Assembly: GCF_946223165.1 (NCBI RefSeq)
Contig: NZ_CAMIBP010000007.1
Coordinates: forward strand, 16,646-80,645
Length of the DNA: 64,000 nt
Reading direction: 5' to 3'
Source: an uncultured Corynebacterium sp.
GTDB lineage: Bacteria; Actinomycetota; Actinomycetes; Mycobacteriales; Mycobacteriaceae
Shown: in pieces, positions 8,035 through 16,920 of the stretch
Layout: every line of letters begins with the position of its first letter
Numbering within the stretch: position 1 is the first letter of the stretch
Notes under the pieces: generated by a model
The model's input: only the letters and a program-made list of their open reading frames with translations
Database searches by the model: none
Told to the model about the DNA's origin: nothing
Position numbers and translations under genes: made by a program

Positions 8035-8598
8035 TTAGTTGTTGACGCGCGAGAGGTACTCGCCGGTACGGGTATCGATCTTGAGGACGTTGCCGATCTC
8101 AATGAACAGCGGGACCTGGATCTCGGCGCCGGTCTCGAGGGTAGCCGGCTTCGTGCCGCCGGAAGAGCGGTCGCCCTGCAGGCCCGGCTCGGTGTGCTCG
8201 ACCTTGAGGTCGACGGAGATCGGGAGCTCGCCGAAGAGGGCCTCGCCCTCATGGAAGGAAACCTGAACCTGCATGTTCTCCAGCAGGAACTTGCCGGCGT
8301 CGCCGAATTTGTCGAACGGGATCTCGAACTGCTCGTAGGTCTTGTCGTCCATGACGACATAGTTGGCACCGTCGTTGTAAAGGTAGGTCATGGTGCGGCG
8401 GTCGACGGTGGCGGTCTCAACCTTGACGCCGGCGTTGAAGGTCTTGTCCGTAACCTTGCCGGAGACGACGTCCTTGAGCTTGGTGCGCACGAAGGCGGGG
8501 CCCTTGCCCGGCTTCACGTGCTGGAACTCGATAATCTGCTGCAGCTTGTTGTCGATCTTCAGAACGAGGCCGTTCTTGAAATCGGTAGTATCAGCCAT
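8035..8598 (-). CDS. efp: Elongation factor P
   Basis: EF-P enters the ribosomal E site and rescues ribosomes stalled at polyproline stretches. The protein has 187 residues in the three-domain pattern. The tip loop KPGKGPAFVR places the conserved Lys at residue 32. No EpmA- or YmfI-type modification gene is in this window, consistent with the actinobacterial form that works without modification of this lysine. A promoter (8646-8674) separates it from pepQ, and nusB follows in the same unit. Confidence 0.98.
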   Translation of the reverse strand: MADTTDFKNGLVLKIDNKLQQIIEFQHVKPGKGPAFVRTKLKDVVSGKVTDKTFNAGVKVETATVDRRTMTYLYNDGANYVVMDDKTYEQFEIPFDKFGDAGKFLLENMQVQVSFHEGEALFGELPISVDLKVEHTEPGLQGDRSSGGTKPATLETGAEIQVPLFIEIGNVLKIDTRTGEYLSRVNN

Positions 8599-8645
8599 GG
8601 ATCAAAACTCCCGAAAAGGTTGAGTGGTCAAAATATGAAAACAGT

Positions 8646-8674
8646 GTACTACCTTACCTGATCCGGGCCGTCAA
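8646..8674 (-). promoter_or_regulatory. Promoter of efp-nusB
   Basis: On the minus strand, TTGACG (8674-8669) and TAGTAC (8651-8646) are separated by exactly 17 nt, about 48 nt upstream of the efp ATG. It begins right after the pepQ terminator, so efp-nusB is likely a separate transcription unit. Confidence 0.6.
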
Positions 8675-8680
8675 TAGGTA

Positions 8681-8716
8681 AAAAAAGGGCGCGCGCACCA
8701 CAGCGGCACGCGCGCC
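8681..8716 (-). terminator. Intrinsic terminator after pepQ
   Basis: On the minus strand, a GGGGCGCGCG / CGCGCGCCC stem is followed by an uninterrupted run of Ts. It is a strong rho-independent terminator 22 nt past the pepQ stop. Confidence 0.9.
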
Positions 8717-8737
8717 CCATGACAGACAGAAACCGCC

Positions 8738-9829
8738 TTAGAGGACCTGCAGTTCCTTCGGCAGCGTCGTGATGATGGTCGGGGCACCGTCGGTGATGAT
8801 GAGGGTGTCCTCAATACGCACACCCCCCTTGCCCGGCACATAAATACCCGGCTCGATGGTGAGCGTCATGCCCGGCTCGAGCTCGCCGGTGCCCGTCTTG
8901 GCGGCGGCCGGCCCCTCGTGCACATCGAGGCCGATGCCGTGGCCGGTCGAGTGCACGAAGTACTCGCCATATCCGGCCTCGGTGATGATGTCGCGGCAGG
9001 CGGCATCGACGTCGACGAGCTTGGCGCCCGGCACGGCGGCCCTGACACCGGCCAGCTGCGCGCGCAGCACGATGTCGTAGATCTCCTTGGCAAAGTCGGT
9101 GGCCTCACCAATGACGAAGGTGCGGGTGCAGTCCGAATTGAAACCGCGCAGGTGTGCGCCGTAATCGATGGTGACCAGGTCACCCTTCTCGAGGACGCGG
9201 TCATCCGCGCCGTGGTGCGGCTTCGCGGAGTTCGGTCCCGAGGCGACGATGGTGTCGAAGCTGACGCGCTCCGCGCCGGCGGTGCGCATGCGGTACTCCA
9301 GGTCAGCGGCAACCTGACGCTCAGTGCGGCCCGCGGCCACCTCACCTGCCGCAAGGCAGTCCGCCAGGGCCTGGTTGGCCAGCTCGGCGATCTCGGTGAG
9401 CTTCTGCAACTCGACGGCGTCCTTGATGAGGCGAATCCTCTCGATAACGCCGGAGACGGGCACCAGCGTCACATCGTCCGGGGCAGCCTTTTCCAACGCG
9501 GCCAACTCGCTCACGGAGACGTAGTCCGCCTCGTAGCCCACGCGGATGGGGCCCTCGAGAGTGCCCAGCAGCGTCGCGCCCACGGCGCGGCCGAGGATGG
9601 CCTCGATGTCGGGGACCTCCTCCGCGATCTGTGTGGTGTAGCGGCCGTCCGTGGCCATCGTTGCCGAAAGATCCTTGCGCAGCAGCAGGCCGCCATTGGA
9701 GCCGGAAAAGCCCGAGAGGTAGCGGACGTGGACCAGGTGGGTGACGAGCATGGCGTCGATTCGCTGCCCTGCCAGCTCGGCGGCAAGCTTGCGGCGACGG
9801 TTGCTGAAACGGGTATCGGCTAGGGCCAT
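8738..9829 (-). CDS. pepQ: Xaa-Pro aminopeptidase / proline dipeptidase (M24B)
   Basis: A cytosolic dinuclear-metal peptidase that cleaves peptides with proline in the second position. It has 363 residues from ATG 9829, preceded by AGGAG. The N-terminal creatinase-like domain (residues 1-130) is followed by the pita-bread domain, in which all five metal ligands are visible: D in VTIDYGAH, D in NSDCTRTF, H in HGIGLDVHE, E in TIEPGIYVPG and E in GVRIEDT. It sits between aroQ and efp, a common actinobacterial arrangement. Whether it prefers dipeptides or longer peptides is not decided by sequence. Confidence 0.92.
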   Translation of the reverse strand: MALADTRFSNRRRKLAAELAGQRIDAMLVTHLVHVRYLSGFSGSNGGLLLRKDLSATMATDGRYTTQIAEEVPDIEAILGRAVGATLLGTLEGPIRVGYEADYVSVSELAALEKAAPDDVTLVPVSGVIERIRLIKDAVELQKLTEIAELANQALADCLAAGEVAAGRTERQVAADLEYRMRTAGAERVSFDTIVASGPNSAKPHHGADDRVLEKGDLVTIDYGAHLRGFNSDCTRTFVIGEATDFAKEIYDIVLRAQLAGVRAAVPGAKLVDVDAACRDIITEAGYGEYFVHSTGHGIGLDVHEGPAAAKTGTGELEPGMTLTIEPGIYVPGKGGVRIEDTLIITDGAPTIITTLPKELQVL

Positions 9830-9987
9830 GATTTTCTCCTCATCACGAACAAAAACTGCTGGGTATGCGCGCACCGCTGCCCGGACCGGGGTGTAGAAAC
9901 ACCGGCCCTGCGCGCCGCGCATAGGACACCTGTAGTCTAGCGCCGCATCCGTTCGCCCGAGCCGTTTGGGTGGGCCGGTGTGCGCGG

Positions 9988-10422
9988 CTAAGCCTGGGCG
10001 AAGTAGTCGAGCGCGGCGATATAGCCGAAGACGCCAAGGCCGGCAATGACGCCGCGGGCGATGGGGCTTAAGTAGGAGTGATGGCGGAACGGCTCGCGGG
10101 CGTGCACGTTCGAGATATGGACCTCCACGAAGCCCGCGCCGTCGGCGATCTCAGCCAACGCATCGCGCAGCGCGACGGACGTGTGGGTAAAGCCACCAGG
10201 GTTGATGATGACCCCGCGCCCCTCATCGGCGGCACGATGGACGGCGTCGATGAGCTCGCCCTCGTGGTTGGACTGGGCAAAGGTAACGTCAATACCCAGC
10301 TCCGCTGCGCGCGCTGTCACCATGGACTCCACATCGGTCAACGTGGTGGCGCCATAGATCTCCGGCTGGCGCTTGCCGAGGCGGTTGAGGTTGGGTCCGT
10401 TGAGGACGAGCAACGAGGTCAT
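9988..10422 (-). CDS. aroQ: 3-dehydroquinate dehydratase, type II
   Basis: Third step of the shikimate pathway, dehydrating 3-dehydroquinate. It has 144 residues, normal for the dodecameric type II enzyme. The catalytic tyrosine is Y23 in RQPEIYG and the catalytic histidine lies in EVHISN. SNHEGELID and NPGGFTHTSVALRDAL are classic motifs. The ATG at 10422 is preceded by AAGGAG. It lies just after aroB in the aroC-aroK-aroB-aroQ series. Confidence 0.97.
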   Translation of the reverse strand: MTSLLVLNGPNLNRLGKRQPEIYGATTLTDVESMVTARAAELGIDVTFAQSNHEGELIDAVHRAADEGRGVIINPGGFTHTSVALRDALAEIADGAGFVEVHISNVHAREPFRHHSYLSPIARGVIAGLGVFGYIAALDYFAQA

Positions 10423-10453
10423 GACAGTCTCCTTACAAGTTTCGTCTTCTGTT

Positions 10454-11539
10454 CTACTCCGACGCGGAAATCGCGTCGTAGGCCGCGCGCATGTCCTCGG
10501 CGGTGGCGTCCTCGATGCGCGTGGTGTGGCCGATGCCGGTGAGCGCAACGAAGCGGATGTGCCCGCCGCGGTTCTTCTTATCGTGGGACATTCCGGCCAG
10601 CAACTCATCAAAGGCGCCGGCCGCGTAACCGGTGGGCAGACCCACTGAGGTGAGAATGTGGCGATGCGTCTCCACGAGGTCTTCGCCGATGAGGCCGCGC
10701 TGCGCGGCCAGGGTGGCGATAAACATCATGCCCACCGCGACGGCGTTGCCGTGGCGCCACGTGTAGTGCTCGCGAAGCTCGACCGCGTGGCCGAAGGTGT
10801 GGCCATAGTTAAGCGTCTCACGCGGGCCGGCCTCTTTAAGGTCCTCCCCCACGACGGCGGCCTTGACGGCCACGGACCGGCCAACGAGCTCGGGCAGGTA
10901 GCCGTCCGGGTCGAGGCACTTGGCCGAGTCCTCGAGGTAGCGCTCGATGATGACCGGATCATGAATGAATCCGGTCTTGATGATCTCAGCCGAACCAGAG
11001 ACGAGTTCTTCCTCCGGCAGCGTCCGCAGTCGGTCCAGATCCGCGAAGACGGAGTCCGGCTCATGGAAAGCGCCCACAAGATTCTTGCCGGCAGCCGTAT
11101 TGACTCCCGTCTTTCCGCCGACGGCGGCATCGACCATGGCGAGCAACGTCGTGGGCACCTGAATGACCTTGATGCCGCGCATCCACCCGGCGGCCACGAA
11201 TCCGGCCAGATCCGTCGCTGCGCCGCCACCGAGCCCGATGATGGCGTCAGCGCGGGAGAAATTCTCTTCGCCCAGGCGGTCCCACAGCTTCGCGCAGACG
11301 TCAATGGTCTTTGCTGCCTCGGCATCCGGGATAGGCAGGAGAACGGCGCGGACGTTGAGAGTCTCCAGCGCCGTGGCCAGCTGCCGGGCCGGCGCCGCCA
11401 GCGTGGGCTGGTGGACGATGCCCACCTTCGACGCTCCGATGGCCTTGACACGATCGACGATCTGATCGGACAGGTTGTACCCGATGGTCACCGTGTAGGG
11501 CGACGGGCCGTTGACGAGAATGGTGCGAAGTTCGGACAT
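10454..11539 (-). CDS. aroB: 3-dehydroquinate synthase
   Basis: NAD- and metal-dependent enzyme converting DAHP to 3-dehydroquinate. It has 361 residues from ATG 11539 (MSELRTILV). The NAD-binding GLGGGAATDLAGF, the substrate motif GGKTGVN, and metal-site histidines in LNYGHTFGHAVE are present. The frame stays open upstream, but SELRTILVNG is the usual start. No clear Shine-Dalgarno precedes it, so coupling to aroK (52 nt upstream) or a weak site is possible. Confidence 0.97.
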   Translation of the reverse strand: MSELRTILVNGPSPYTVTIGYNLSDQIVDRVKAIGASKVGIVHQPTLAAPARQLATALETLNVRAVLLPIPDAEAAKTIDVCAKLWDRLGEENFSRADAIIGLGGGAATDLAGFVAAGWMRGIKVIQVPTTLLAMVDAAVGGKTGVNTAAGKNLVGAFHEPDSVFADLDRLRTLPEEELVSGSAEIIKTGFIHDPVIIERYLEDSAKCLDPDGYLPELVGRSVAVKAAVVGEDLKEAGPRETLNYGHTFGHAVELREHYTWRHGNAVAVGMMFIATLAAQRGLIGEDLVETHRHILTSVGLPTGYAAGAFDELLAGMSHDKKNRGGHIRFVALTGIGHTTRIEDATAEDMRAAYDAISASE

Positions 11540-11591
11540 GAGCGTGATAGTGAGCTTTTCTGTGCCGGTGGTGGGCGGGTGGATTGATTGT

Positions 11592-12155
11592 CTAGAGCGA
11601 CTCGATGACGCCCAGGATATCGCCCACCGATTGCTGCGGGGTTCGCCCGTCCGTGCGGACGCGGACGTTAGCGACCTCGCGATAGAACTCACGGCGGTTC
11701 TCCAGCAGGGTGCGGTAGTGCTCCACCGGGTCATCGGCGCGCAGGATGGGGCGCGAAGCCTCGCCGCTGGTGCGGCGGACGCCTTCCTCCGCAGAGACGT
11801 CGAGGTGGATAACGGTGAGGTCCGCCAGCAGGTCGCGGGTCGAGGCGGTCACCACCGCGCCGCCGCCAAGCGAGACGACGCCGTCGGTGGCCAGTGCTTG
11901 AGCAACGTGGGTGGCTTCGAGTTCGCGGAACGCGGGCTCCCCGAGCTCTTCAAAGAGCACGCCGCAGGGTTTACCGTAGGACTGCTCGATGAGGACATCG
12001 GAGTCGACGAGCTCGCAGTTCAACGCGCGGGCAAGCCGGCGGCCGATGGTGGACTTGCCGGAACCCGGTGGGCCGACGAGGACAACGCGTGGGGTCGTCG
12101 CCCGGGGAGTGACTTCGGCGGGCGCTGCAGTCGCAGCAGGCACGGGATCGGTCAC
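11592..12155 (-). CDS. aroK: Shikimate kinase
   Basis: Phosphorylates shikimate with ATP. From GTG 12155 (GGGGAG upstream) the protein is 187 residues. Walker A is GPPGSGKST at residues 28-36. The shikimate-binding DSD, the GGGAV loop and the lid arginine region (RRTSGEASRP) follow. It has a 22-residue Ala/Pro/Thr-rich N-terminal extension. It begins 4 nt after the aroC stop, so the two are translationally linked. Confidence 0.96.
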   Translation of the reverse strand: MTDPVPAATAAPAEVTPRATTPRVVLVGPPGSGKSTIGRRLARALNCELVDSDVLIEQSYGKPCGVLFEELGEPAFRELEATHVAQALATDGVVSLGGGAVVTASTRDLLADLTVIHLDVSAEEGVRRTSGEASRPILRADDPVEHYRTLLENRREFYREVANVRVRTDGRTPQQSVGDILGVIESL

Positions 12156-12159
12156 GGTG

Positions 12160-13380
12160 CTACTCCCCTTCCTCGAACGACAGGCGATCCTCCACGTAGG
12201 CCTGGTAGGACGCGATGTTGCGCTTGGTCTCCTCGAGGGAGTCCCCGCCAAACTTTTCCAGCACGGCGCGGGCCAGGACGAGCGCCACCATGGCCTCGGC
12301 CACGACACCGCCCGCCGGAACAGCGCACACGTCGGAGCGCTGGTGGATGGCCGACGCAGCAGCGCCGGTCTCCATGTCCACGGTCTTGAGCGCGCGCGGG
12401 ACGGTGGAGATCGGCTTCATGGCCGCACGCAGGCGCAGTGGCTGGCCGTTGGTCATGCCGCCCTCTAGGCCGCCGGCGCGGTTGCTCAGGCGGTGGAAGC
12501 CATCAGCATCGCGCACCATCTCATCATGCGCCTCGGTGCCGCGGCGGCGGGCCTCCTCGAAGCCGTCGCCGACTTCGACGCCCTTGACGGACTGGATACC
12601 CATGAGCGCGGAGGCCAGCTGCGCGTCGAGGCGCAGATCGCCCGCGACGTGCGTGCCCAAGCCGATGGGCAGGCCCTCGACGATGACCTCGACGATGCCG
12701 CCGAGGGTATCGCCCTGCTTTTTCGCCGCCTCGATTTCGGCGACCATGGAGCCCTCCGCGGCATTGTCAAAGGCGCGCACCGGGGAGGCGTCGATGGCCG
12801 CGATGTCCGCAAAGGTCGGCTGAGGGGCATCGGCAGCCGCGAGCTCCGAGCGGCCGATGGATACGACATGGGAAAACACCTCCACGCCGAGGGTCTCGCG
12901 GAGGAGATTACGAGCCAGGGTCGCTGCCGCCACGCGCGCTGCAGTCTCGCGCGCCGACGAGCGCTCGAGGATTGGCCGGGCGGCATCGTGGTTGTACTTC
13001 ACCATGCCGGCGAAGTCGGCGTGTCCGGGGCGCGGGCGCGTGAGCTTTGCGCCGCGGCCGGACTCCATAGCCGCCGCAACCTCCGGGTCCTCAAGGTCGA
13101 GGGGATCCGGACTCATGATGGTGGTCCACTTGGGCCACTCGGTGTTGCCGATCATGATGGCCACCGGTGAGCCGATGGTGGCGCCGTGAACAATGCCGGA
13201 GACCAGCGTGAGCTCGTCCTGCTCAAATTTCATGCGCGCGCCGCGGCCATAGCCGAGGCGGCGGCGGGACAGCTGGTGGGCAATCTCTTCTTTCGTGACG
13301 GGAACGCCAGCGGGCAAGTTCTCTACCAGTGCGATGAGAGCCTGTCCGTGGGATTCCCCGGCGGTGGTCCAACGAAGCAT
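12160..13380 (-). CDS. aroC: Chorismate synthase
   Basis: FMN-dependent lyase producing chorismate from EPSP, the last shikimate-pathway step. It has 406 residues. Signatures are GESHGQAL at the N-terminus, RRRLGYGRGARM, GRGAKLTRPRPGHADF, ARETAARVAA and MTNGQPLRLRAAMKPIST. It is the first gene of aroC-aroK-aroB-aroQ-pepQ. Its ATG lies 7 nt after a GATAAT hexamer with no ribosome binding site, suggesting a leaderless transcript. Confidence 0.98.
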   Translation of the reverse strand: MLRWTTAGESHGQALIALVENLPAGVPVTKEEIAHQLSRRRLGYGRGARMKFEQDELTLVSGIVHGATIGSPVAIMIGNTEWPKWTTIMSPDPLDLEDPEVAAAMESGRGAKLTRPRPGHADFAGMVKYNHDAARPILERSSARETAARVAAATLARNLLRETLGVEVFSHVVSIGRSELAAADAPQPTFADIAAIDASPVRAFDNAAEGSMVAEIEAAKKQGDTLGGIVEVIVEGLPIGLGTHVAGDLRLDAQLASALMGIQSVKGVEVGDGFEEARRRGTEAHDEMVRDADGFHRLSNRAGGLEGGMTNGQPLRLRAAMKPISTVPRALKTVDMETGAAASAIHQRSDVCAVPAGGVVAEAMVALVLARAVLEKFGGDSLEETKRNIASYQAYVEDRLSFEEGE

Positions 13381-13387
13381 GCCGTTT

Positions 13388-13393
13388 ATTATC
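13388..13393 (-). promoter_or_regulatory. -10 box of aroC (leaderless start)
   Basis: GATAAT on the minus strand, separated from the aroC ATG by 7 nt, with no Shine-Dalgarno between them. This geometry places the transcription start at or next to the A of the ATG. Confidence 0.5.
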
Positions 13394-13470
13394 GCATGAC
13401 AGGTACCGGGCTTCCGGCTTTACCCATGCTTTCGGCGAGACGTGCACCACACGGCACGCCTGGGACGGGC

Positions 13471-13929
13471 TCACCAGGCCACGACGACGGCCGCGGCGGC
13501 GAGCATAAAGGGGCCATGGGGCGGCCTTCTGCCCGCGGGGTCACGCCAAGTGGCGGCGTAGAGGAGCGTGAGAGCATTGGCGAGCGCCACCGCGCCCAAG
13601 GCTCCCCACACGCCTGCCGCTGCCGCCACCGCGACGCCCAGCGGCACCGCGAGCTTGATATCGCCGCCGCCGACGCGCAGTTTCTGGCGCCCCAGGCAGG
13701 TTCCAACGAGCGTCAGTACCAGGTAGAGCCCTGGCCACACCAGGCCCGGAAGGGACAGCCACGGCAGCGCCGCAATGGCCGCGGGCAGTGTCAACCAATC
13801 CGGCAGGCGCCGCCATCGCATGTCACAGACACACAGCGCCACGGCCCATGCAGTCACCACCGCGGCCGCTGTTACCCCCCACGCCGCCCCGAACGTTGCG
13901 CTCGGGAAATCCTGGATCCACGTCCCCAC
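13471..13929 (-). CDS. Small A24-family prepilin peptidase
   Basis: A 152-residue membrane aspartyl protease of the type IV prepilin peptidase (A24) family, without the N-terminal methyltransferase-like domain of PilD. The predicted catalytic aspartates are D36 (in CDMRWRRLPDWLTLP) and D90 in the G-x-G-D motif GGGDIKLA. Several hydrophobic helices surround them. It lies inside the aro cluster between aroE and aroC, a placement common in actinobacteria. It presumably processes pseudopilins or Tad/Flp-type pilins encoded elsewhere; no pilin gene is visible in this window. Confidence 0.85.
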   Translation of the reverse strand: MGTWIQDFPSATFGAAWGVTAAAVVTAWAVALCVCDMRWRRLPDWLTLPAAIAALPWLSLPGLVWPGLYLVLTLVGTCLGRQKLRVGGGDIKLAVPLGVAVAAAAGVWGALGAVALANALTLLYAATWRDPAGRRPPHGPFMLAAAAVVVAW

Positions 13930-13997
13930 CCGATCTTCCCCCTGAAGTCATTGGTATTCCTTCAGGAGGGTAGCGCACCTGGCACCGCCCCGCAGGG

Positions 13998-14825
13998 CTA
14001 GGAGTGTTCCAGCACTCCCCGCAGCGCGGAGAGCATCGCATCGCGCGGGGCCTCGACCCCGGTGAACTGCTCAAACTGACTGTAGGACTGGTGCGCCAAC
14101 ATGACGTGTCCTCCCACGGCGGGATGCCCGTTGGCTGCCGCATACGTCATGAGCGGCGTGGGCAGCGGGTCATAGATGACGTCGAGCAGGGGCGCGTGCG
14201 ACAGCGCCTCCAGGTGCCCGGCCACGGCGGCCGAGGGCACCGTCGACACCACGACGCCAGCATCGAAGGTCGCGTCCTCCACGAGCGAAATGAAATCGTC
14301 CGTGAGCGGGACGTAGGACACCTCAATCCCCAACGCATCGGTGAGATCGCGCAGCTCGGAGAGGCGATCGGAACGATTGATGATGTCGACGTGGGTCACG
14401 CCCCGCTGCGCCAGGGCCCACAGGGCCGGTCGCGCGGTGCCGCCGGAGCCCACAACGACGGCGCGCTCCACAGCGGCATCGCCCAGCAGCTGCTGCAGCG
14501 AGCCCACAACGCCCTCGCAGTCGGTATTGTCCGCGCGCCATCCGCCGTCGTCGAGGCGGACGAGGGTGTTAGCCGACCCGATGAGGCGGGCGCGCTCGGT
14601 GGCCTCGGTGGCGAATTCGAGCGCGGCAAACTTTCCGGGCATCGTGACAGAGAACCCGCGCAGGTCCGGTGCCGCCTGGCTCACAAACCCGGGCAGGCCT
14701 GCCGCATCCACCTCGAAGCGTTCGTAGGTCCAGTCCTTTAGTCCCGCGGCCACATAGCCCGCGTTATGCAGGACGGGCGACAGCGAGTGTGCGATGGGCT
14801 GGCCCAGGACGGCGGCGCGGGGCAT
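13998..14825 (-). CDS. aroE: Shikimate dehydrogenase
   Basis: NADPH-dependent reduction of 3-dehydroshikimate. It has 275 residues from ATG 14825 (AAGGAG upstream). The substrate-binding PIAHSLSP is near residue 10. The catalytic lysine is K65 in SVTMPGK, where the usual His before Lys is Gly. ADNTDCEGV carries the conserved Asp. The nucleotide-binding loop is VVVGSGGTARPALWAL. It may equally be called an AroE-like dehydrogenase, since several paralogues exist in corynebacteria, but its place next to aroC supports AroE. Confidence 0.9.
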   Translation of the reverse strand: MPRAAVLGQPIAHSLSPVLHNAGYVAAGLKDWTYERFEVDAAGLPGFVSQAAPDLRGFSVTMPGKFAALEFATEATERARLIGSANTLVRLDDGGWRADNTDCEGVVGSLQQLLGDAAVERAVVVGSGGTARPALWALAQRGVTHVDIINRSDRLSELRDLTDALGIEVSYVPLTDDFISLVEDATFDAGVVVSTVPSAAVAGHLEALSHAPLLDVIYDPLPTPLMTYAAANGHPAVGGHVMLAHQSYSQFEQFTGVEAPRDAMLSALRGVLEHS

Positions 14826-14880
14826 GTGAAGACTCCTTGAGCGTAGAGAGGTCGGATGTCGACTGCAGAATAATCCTGTG

Positions 14881-14922
14881 CGGGCGACCGCGTGGCTACT
14901 GCCGGCTACCGCGCGGCTACTG
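14881..14922. repeat. Tandem 21-bp direct repeat at the mltG stop
   Basis: Two adjacent 21-bp units (14881-14901 and 14902-14922) agree at about 18 of 21 positions. The second unit contains the mltG stop codon. It looks like a small slippage duplication in the aroE-mltG gap. Confidence 0.7.
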
Positions 14923-16179
14923 TGCGGGCGCCGAGTCTCCTGCGGCGGCGTCCTCGCCAGCAGCAGTGCCCTCCGTGGGAGCGGCTGCGCCAGCGTCGCC
15001 CTCCGCGCGTTGCGAGTCAAAGATGCCATTGTTGACGGCCTGATCGACATTCGCCAGGTGTTCGTCATAGGTATCGGAGAACACCGTCGTGCCCTGCTTA
15101 TCGACGGTGACGAAGAACTTCCACGCGCCCTCAGCTGGGTTCTCCATCGCGCCGATAGCTTCCTCGGACGGGGACGCAATCGGGGTCTGCGGCAGACCCT
15201 CCATGGCGTAGGTGTTCCACGGGGTGACCTGGGCGCGTGCCTCATCTGTGGTGGCCAGCTCGACGTCAGGCAGGCCGTAGTTCACGGTGGAATCAAACTC
15301 GAGACGCATCGGCTCGGCAAGGCGGTTCAAGATGACGCGGGCGACCTTGTCGAACTCGCCGGCCGGGGCCTCGCGCTCCACGAGCGAAGCGGCCGTGAGG
15401 AGCTCGTACGGCGTGACGCCAATGGCCTCGGCGCGCTCTACGATGTTGGTCTCGTTGTACGCTGTGGTCGAACGCGTGATGAGGTCTTTAAGAATGTCCT
15501 GCGGCGACATCGACGGATCGAGCACGTACTGGCCCGGGGCGATGAGTCCCTCGAGGCGCTTGGGATCGTTGCCGCGAGCGCGGATGGCCTCGAGCGCCCA
15601 CTCGGGAGCGCCCAGCTCAGCTGGATCGACGGTGGACGCCACCTTCTCGAGGTCCTCCTTGTTGATGCACGTCCCCTCCTCGCAGGTGACCTGGGAAATC
15701 ATGGAGTAAATACCGTAGCGCACGTCGCCGCCCACCACGACGACGTCCTCGAGCGTCGAACCGCCCTGCACGTCAAGCAGATCGACGGCGTTGTCCGGAT
15801 CGAGCAGCGCCGCAACGGCGGTATCCGCGCTCTGCTCTTTTTGCAGGCGGAAGAACCCCGGCTTAATCTGGCTGGCCTGCGGATTGTTCGCGGCCGCGGT
15901 GTAGAAGGCTTCCTCGGAGGCGACGATGCCCTTGTCGACAAGCTGCGGCGCCAGCTCCGACATCGAGGTTCCCTCGGCGACCTGAACCAGCTCGGTCTCT
16001 CCGATGCCGGATCCCTTGTAGTCGTAGGTATCGCCCGGGTTGATCATGCGCCAGCCGATGTAGCCCACAACGCCCACGATGAGCACGACGGACGCGATAA
16101 GCACCGCCAGGCCGTTCTGGCGGCGTTTCACGTACTTCGGCTCCATGCGCTTGCCGATGCGCTGCGTATTCCGGCTCAT
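14917..16179 (-). CDS. mltG: Endolytic murein transglycosylase MltG (YceG)
   Basis: Inner-membrane lytic transglycosylase that cuts nascent glycan strands and sets their length. It has 420 residues with one N-terminal transmembrane helix (about residues 23-43), a LysM-like region, and the catalytic glutamate segment SLVEREAPAGEFDKVARVILNRL. QTPIASPSEEAIGAMENPA near the C-terminus is typical. The tail is an Ala/Gly/Glu-rich low-complexity stretch. Its ATG overlaps the ruvX stop by 4 nt, the standard actinobacterial ruvX-mltG-aroE order. Confidence 0.95.
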   Translation of the reverse strand: MSRNTQRIGKRMEPKYVKRRQNGLAVLIASVVLIVGVVGYIGWRMINPGDTYDYKGSGIGETELVQVAEGTSMSELAPQLVDKGIVASEEAFYTAAANNPQASQIKPGFFRLQKEQSADTAVAALLDPDNAVDLLDVQGGSTLEDVVVVGGDVRYGIYSMISQVTCEEGTCINKEDLEKVASTVDPAELGAPEWALEAIRARGNDPKRLEGLIAPGQYVLDPSMSPQDILKDLITRSTTAYNETNIVERAEAIGVTPYELLTAASLVEREAPAGEFDKVARVILNRLAEPMRLEFDSTVNYGLPDVELATTDEARAQVTPWNTYAMEGLPQTPIASPSEEAIGAMENPAEGAWKFFVTVDKQGTTVFSDTYDEHLANVDQAVNNGIFDSQRAEGDAGAAAPTEGTAAGEDAAAGDSAPAQ

Positions 16180-16784
16180 TCACTCTCCTCGTTCGCAAAC
16201 TGTGCGGGGGCGGCGGCAGCGGCATCGGGTACCGCACCGCCGGGGTTGTTGCTTCCGGCTGCCTCCTGGCGTGCGCGGTCGAGCTGTGCGGCCCGTCCGT
16301 CCAACCAGGACTGCAGGATTTCTACCGCCGCCGCTTGATCAATGACCGAGCGACCGCGCTTTTCGCTAACTCCGGACGCGCGAAGCGCGTGCGTTGCCGC
16401 AACCGTCGAAAGACGCTCGTCCGCCATGCGAACGGGTGGTAGAGCTTTGTCTATATTCGCACCTTGAGCAAGCCGACGGCGGATCCGAAACGCGACTTCC
16501 TTCGCATGTTTCACACTTTTCGAGCCATTGCCCTGCAAATCACGCGGCAGGCCCACAACGATCTCAACAACGTCATAGGAATCGATGAGCTCAAGGATCC
16601 GGTCGATGTCGCCCTTGTCGCGGTCCTTAAAACCGGTCTCGCGCGGGACGGTCTCCACCGGAGTAGCCAGCCGGGCATCCCGGTCGCTCACCGCCACCCC
16701 AATGCGAACCGTCCCTACGTCGAGTGCCAGCCGTCGGCCCTCGCCGGGATCATCGATGCCAGGCTTGTCGGGTTCAACGGCCAA
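16176..16784 (-). CDS. ruvX: Pre-16S rRNA nuclease / Holliday junction resolvase-like YqgF
   Basis: RNase H-fold protein implicated in 5' maturation of 16S rRNA. It has 202 residues. The first active-site Asp is D22 in LALDVGTVRIGVAVSD. VVGLPRDLQGNGS and PPVRMADERLSTVAA supply the next conserved segments, and GRSVIDQAAAVEILQSWLD the last. A C-terminal extension of about 35 Ala-rich residues exceeds the usual length of about 140-160. It follows alaS in the genome but is separated by a 241-nt gap with strong secondary structure. Confidence 0.92.
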   Translation of the reverse strand: MAVEPDKPGIDDPGEGRRLALDVGTVRIGVAVSDRDARLATPVETVPRETGFKDRDKGDIDRILELIDSYDVVEIVVGLPRDLQGNGSKSVKHAKEVAFRIRRRLAQGANIDKALPPVRMADERLSTVAATHALRASGVSEKRGRSVIDQAAAVEILQSWLDGRAAQLDRARQEAAGSNNPGGAVPDAAAAAPAQFANEESE

Positions 16785-16920
16785 GGGGCTCTCCTGTTTC
16801 GTCGGGCGCTGACGCCGGGCGCTGAGATACGCGAACTGCGTCGGGATAACTGATCATCCTCCGCGAGAACACCGAGTGCTTCGGCGCCTCCGCGGACTGT
16901 GGCGTCCCCGCTAGTGTAGC

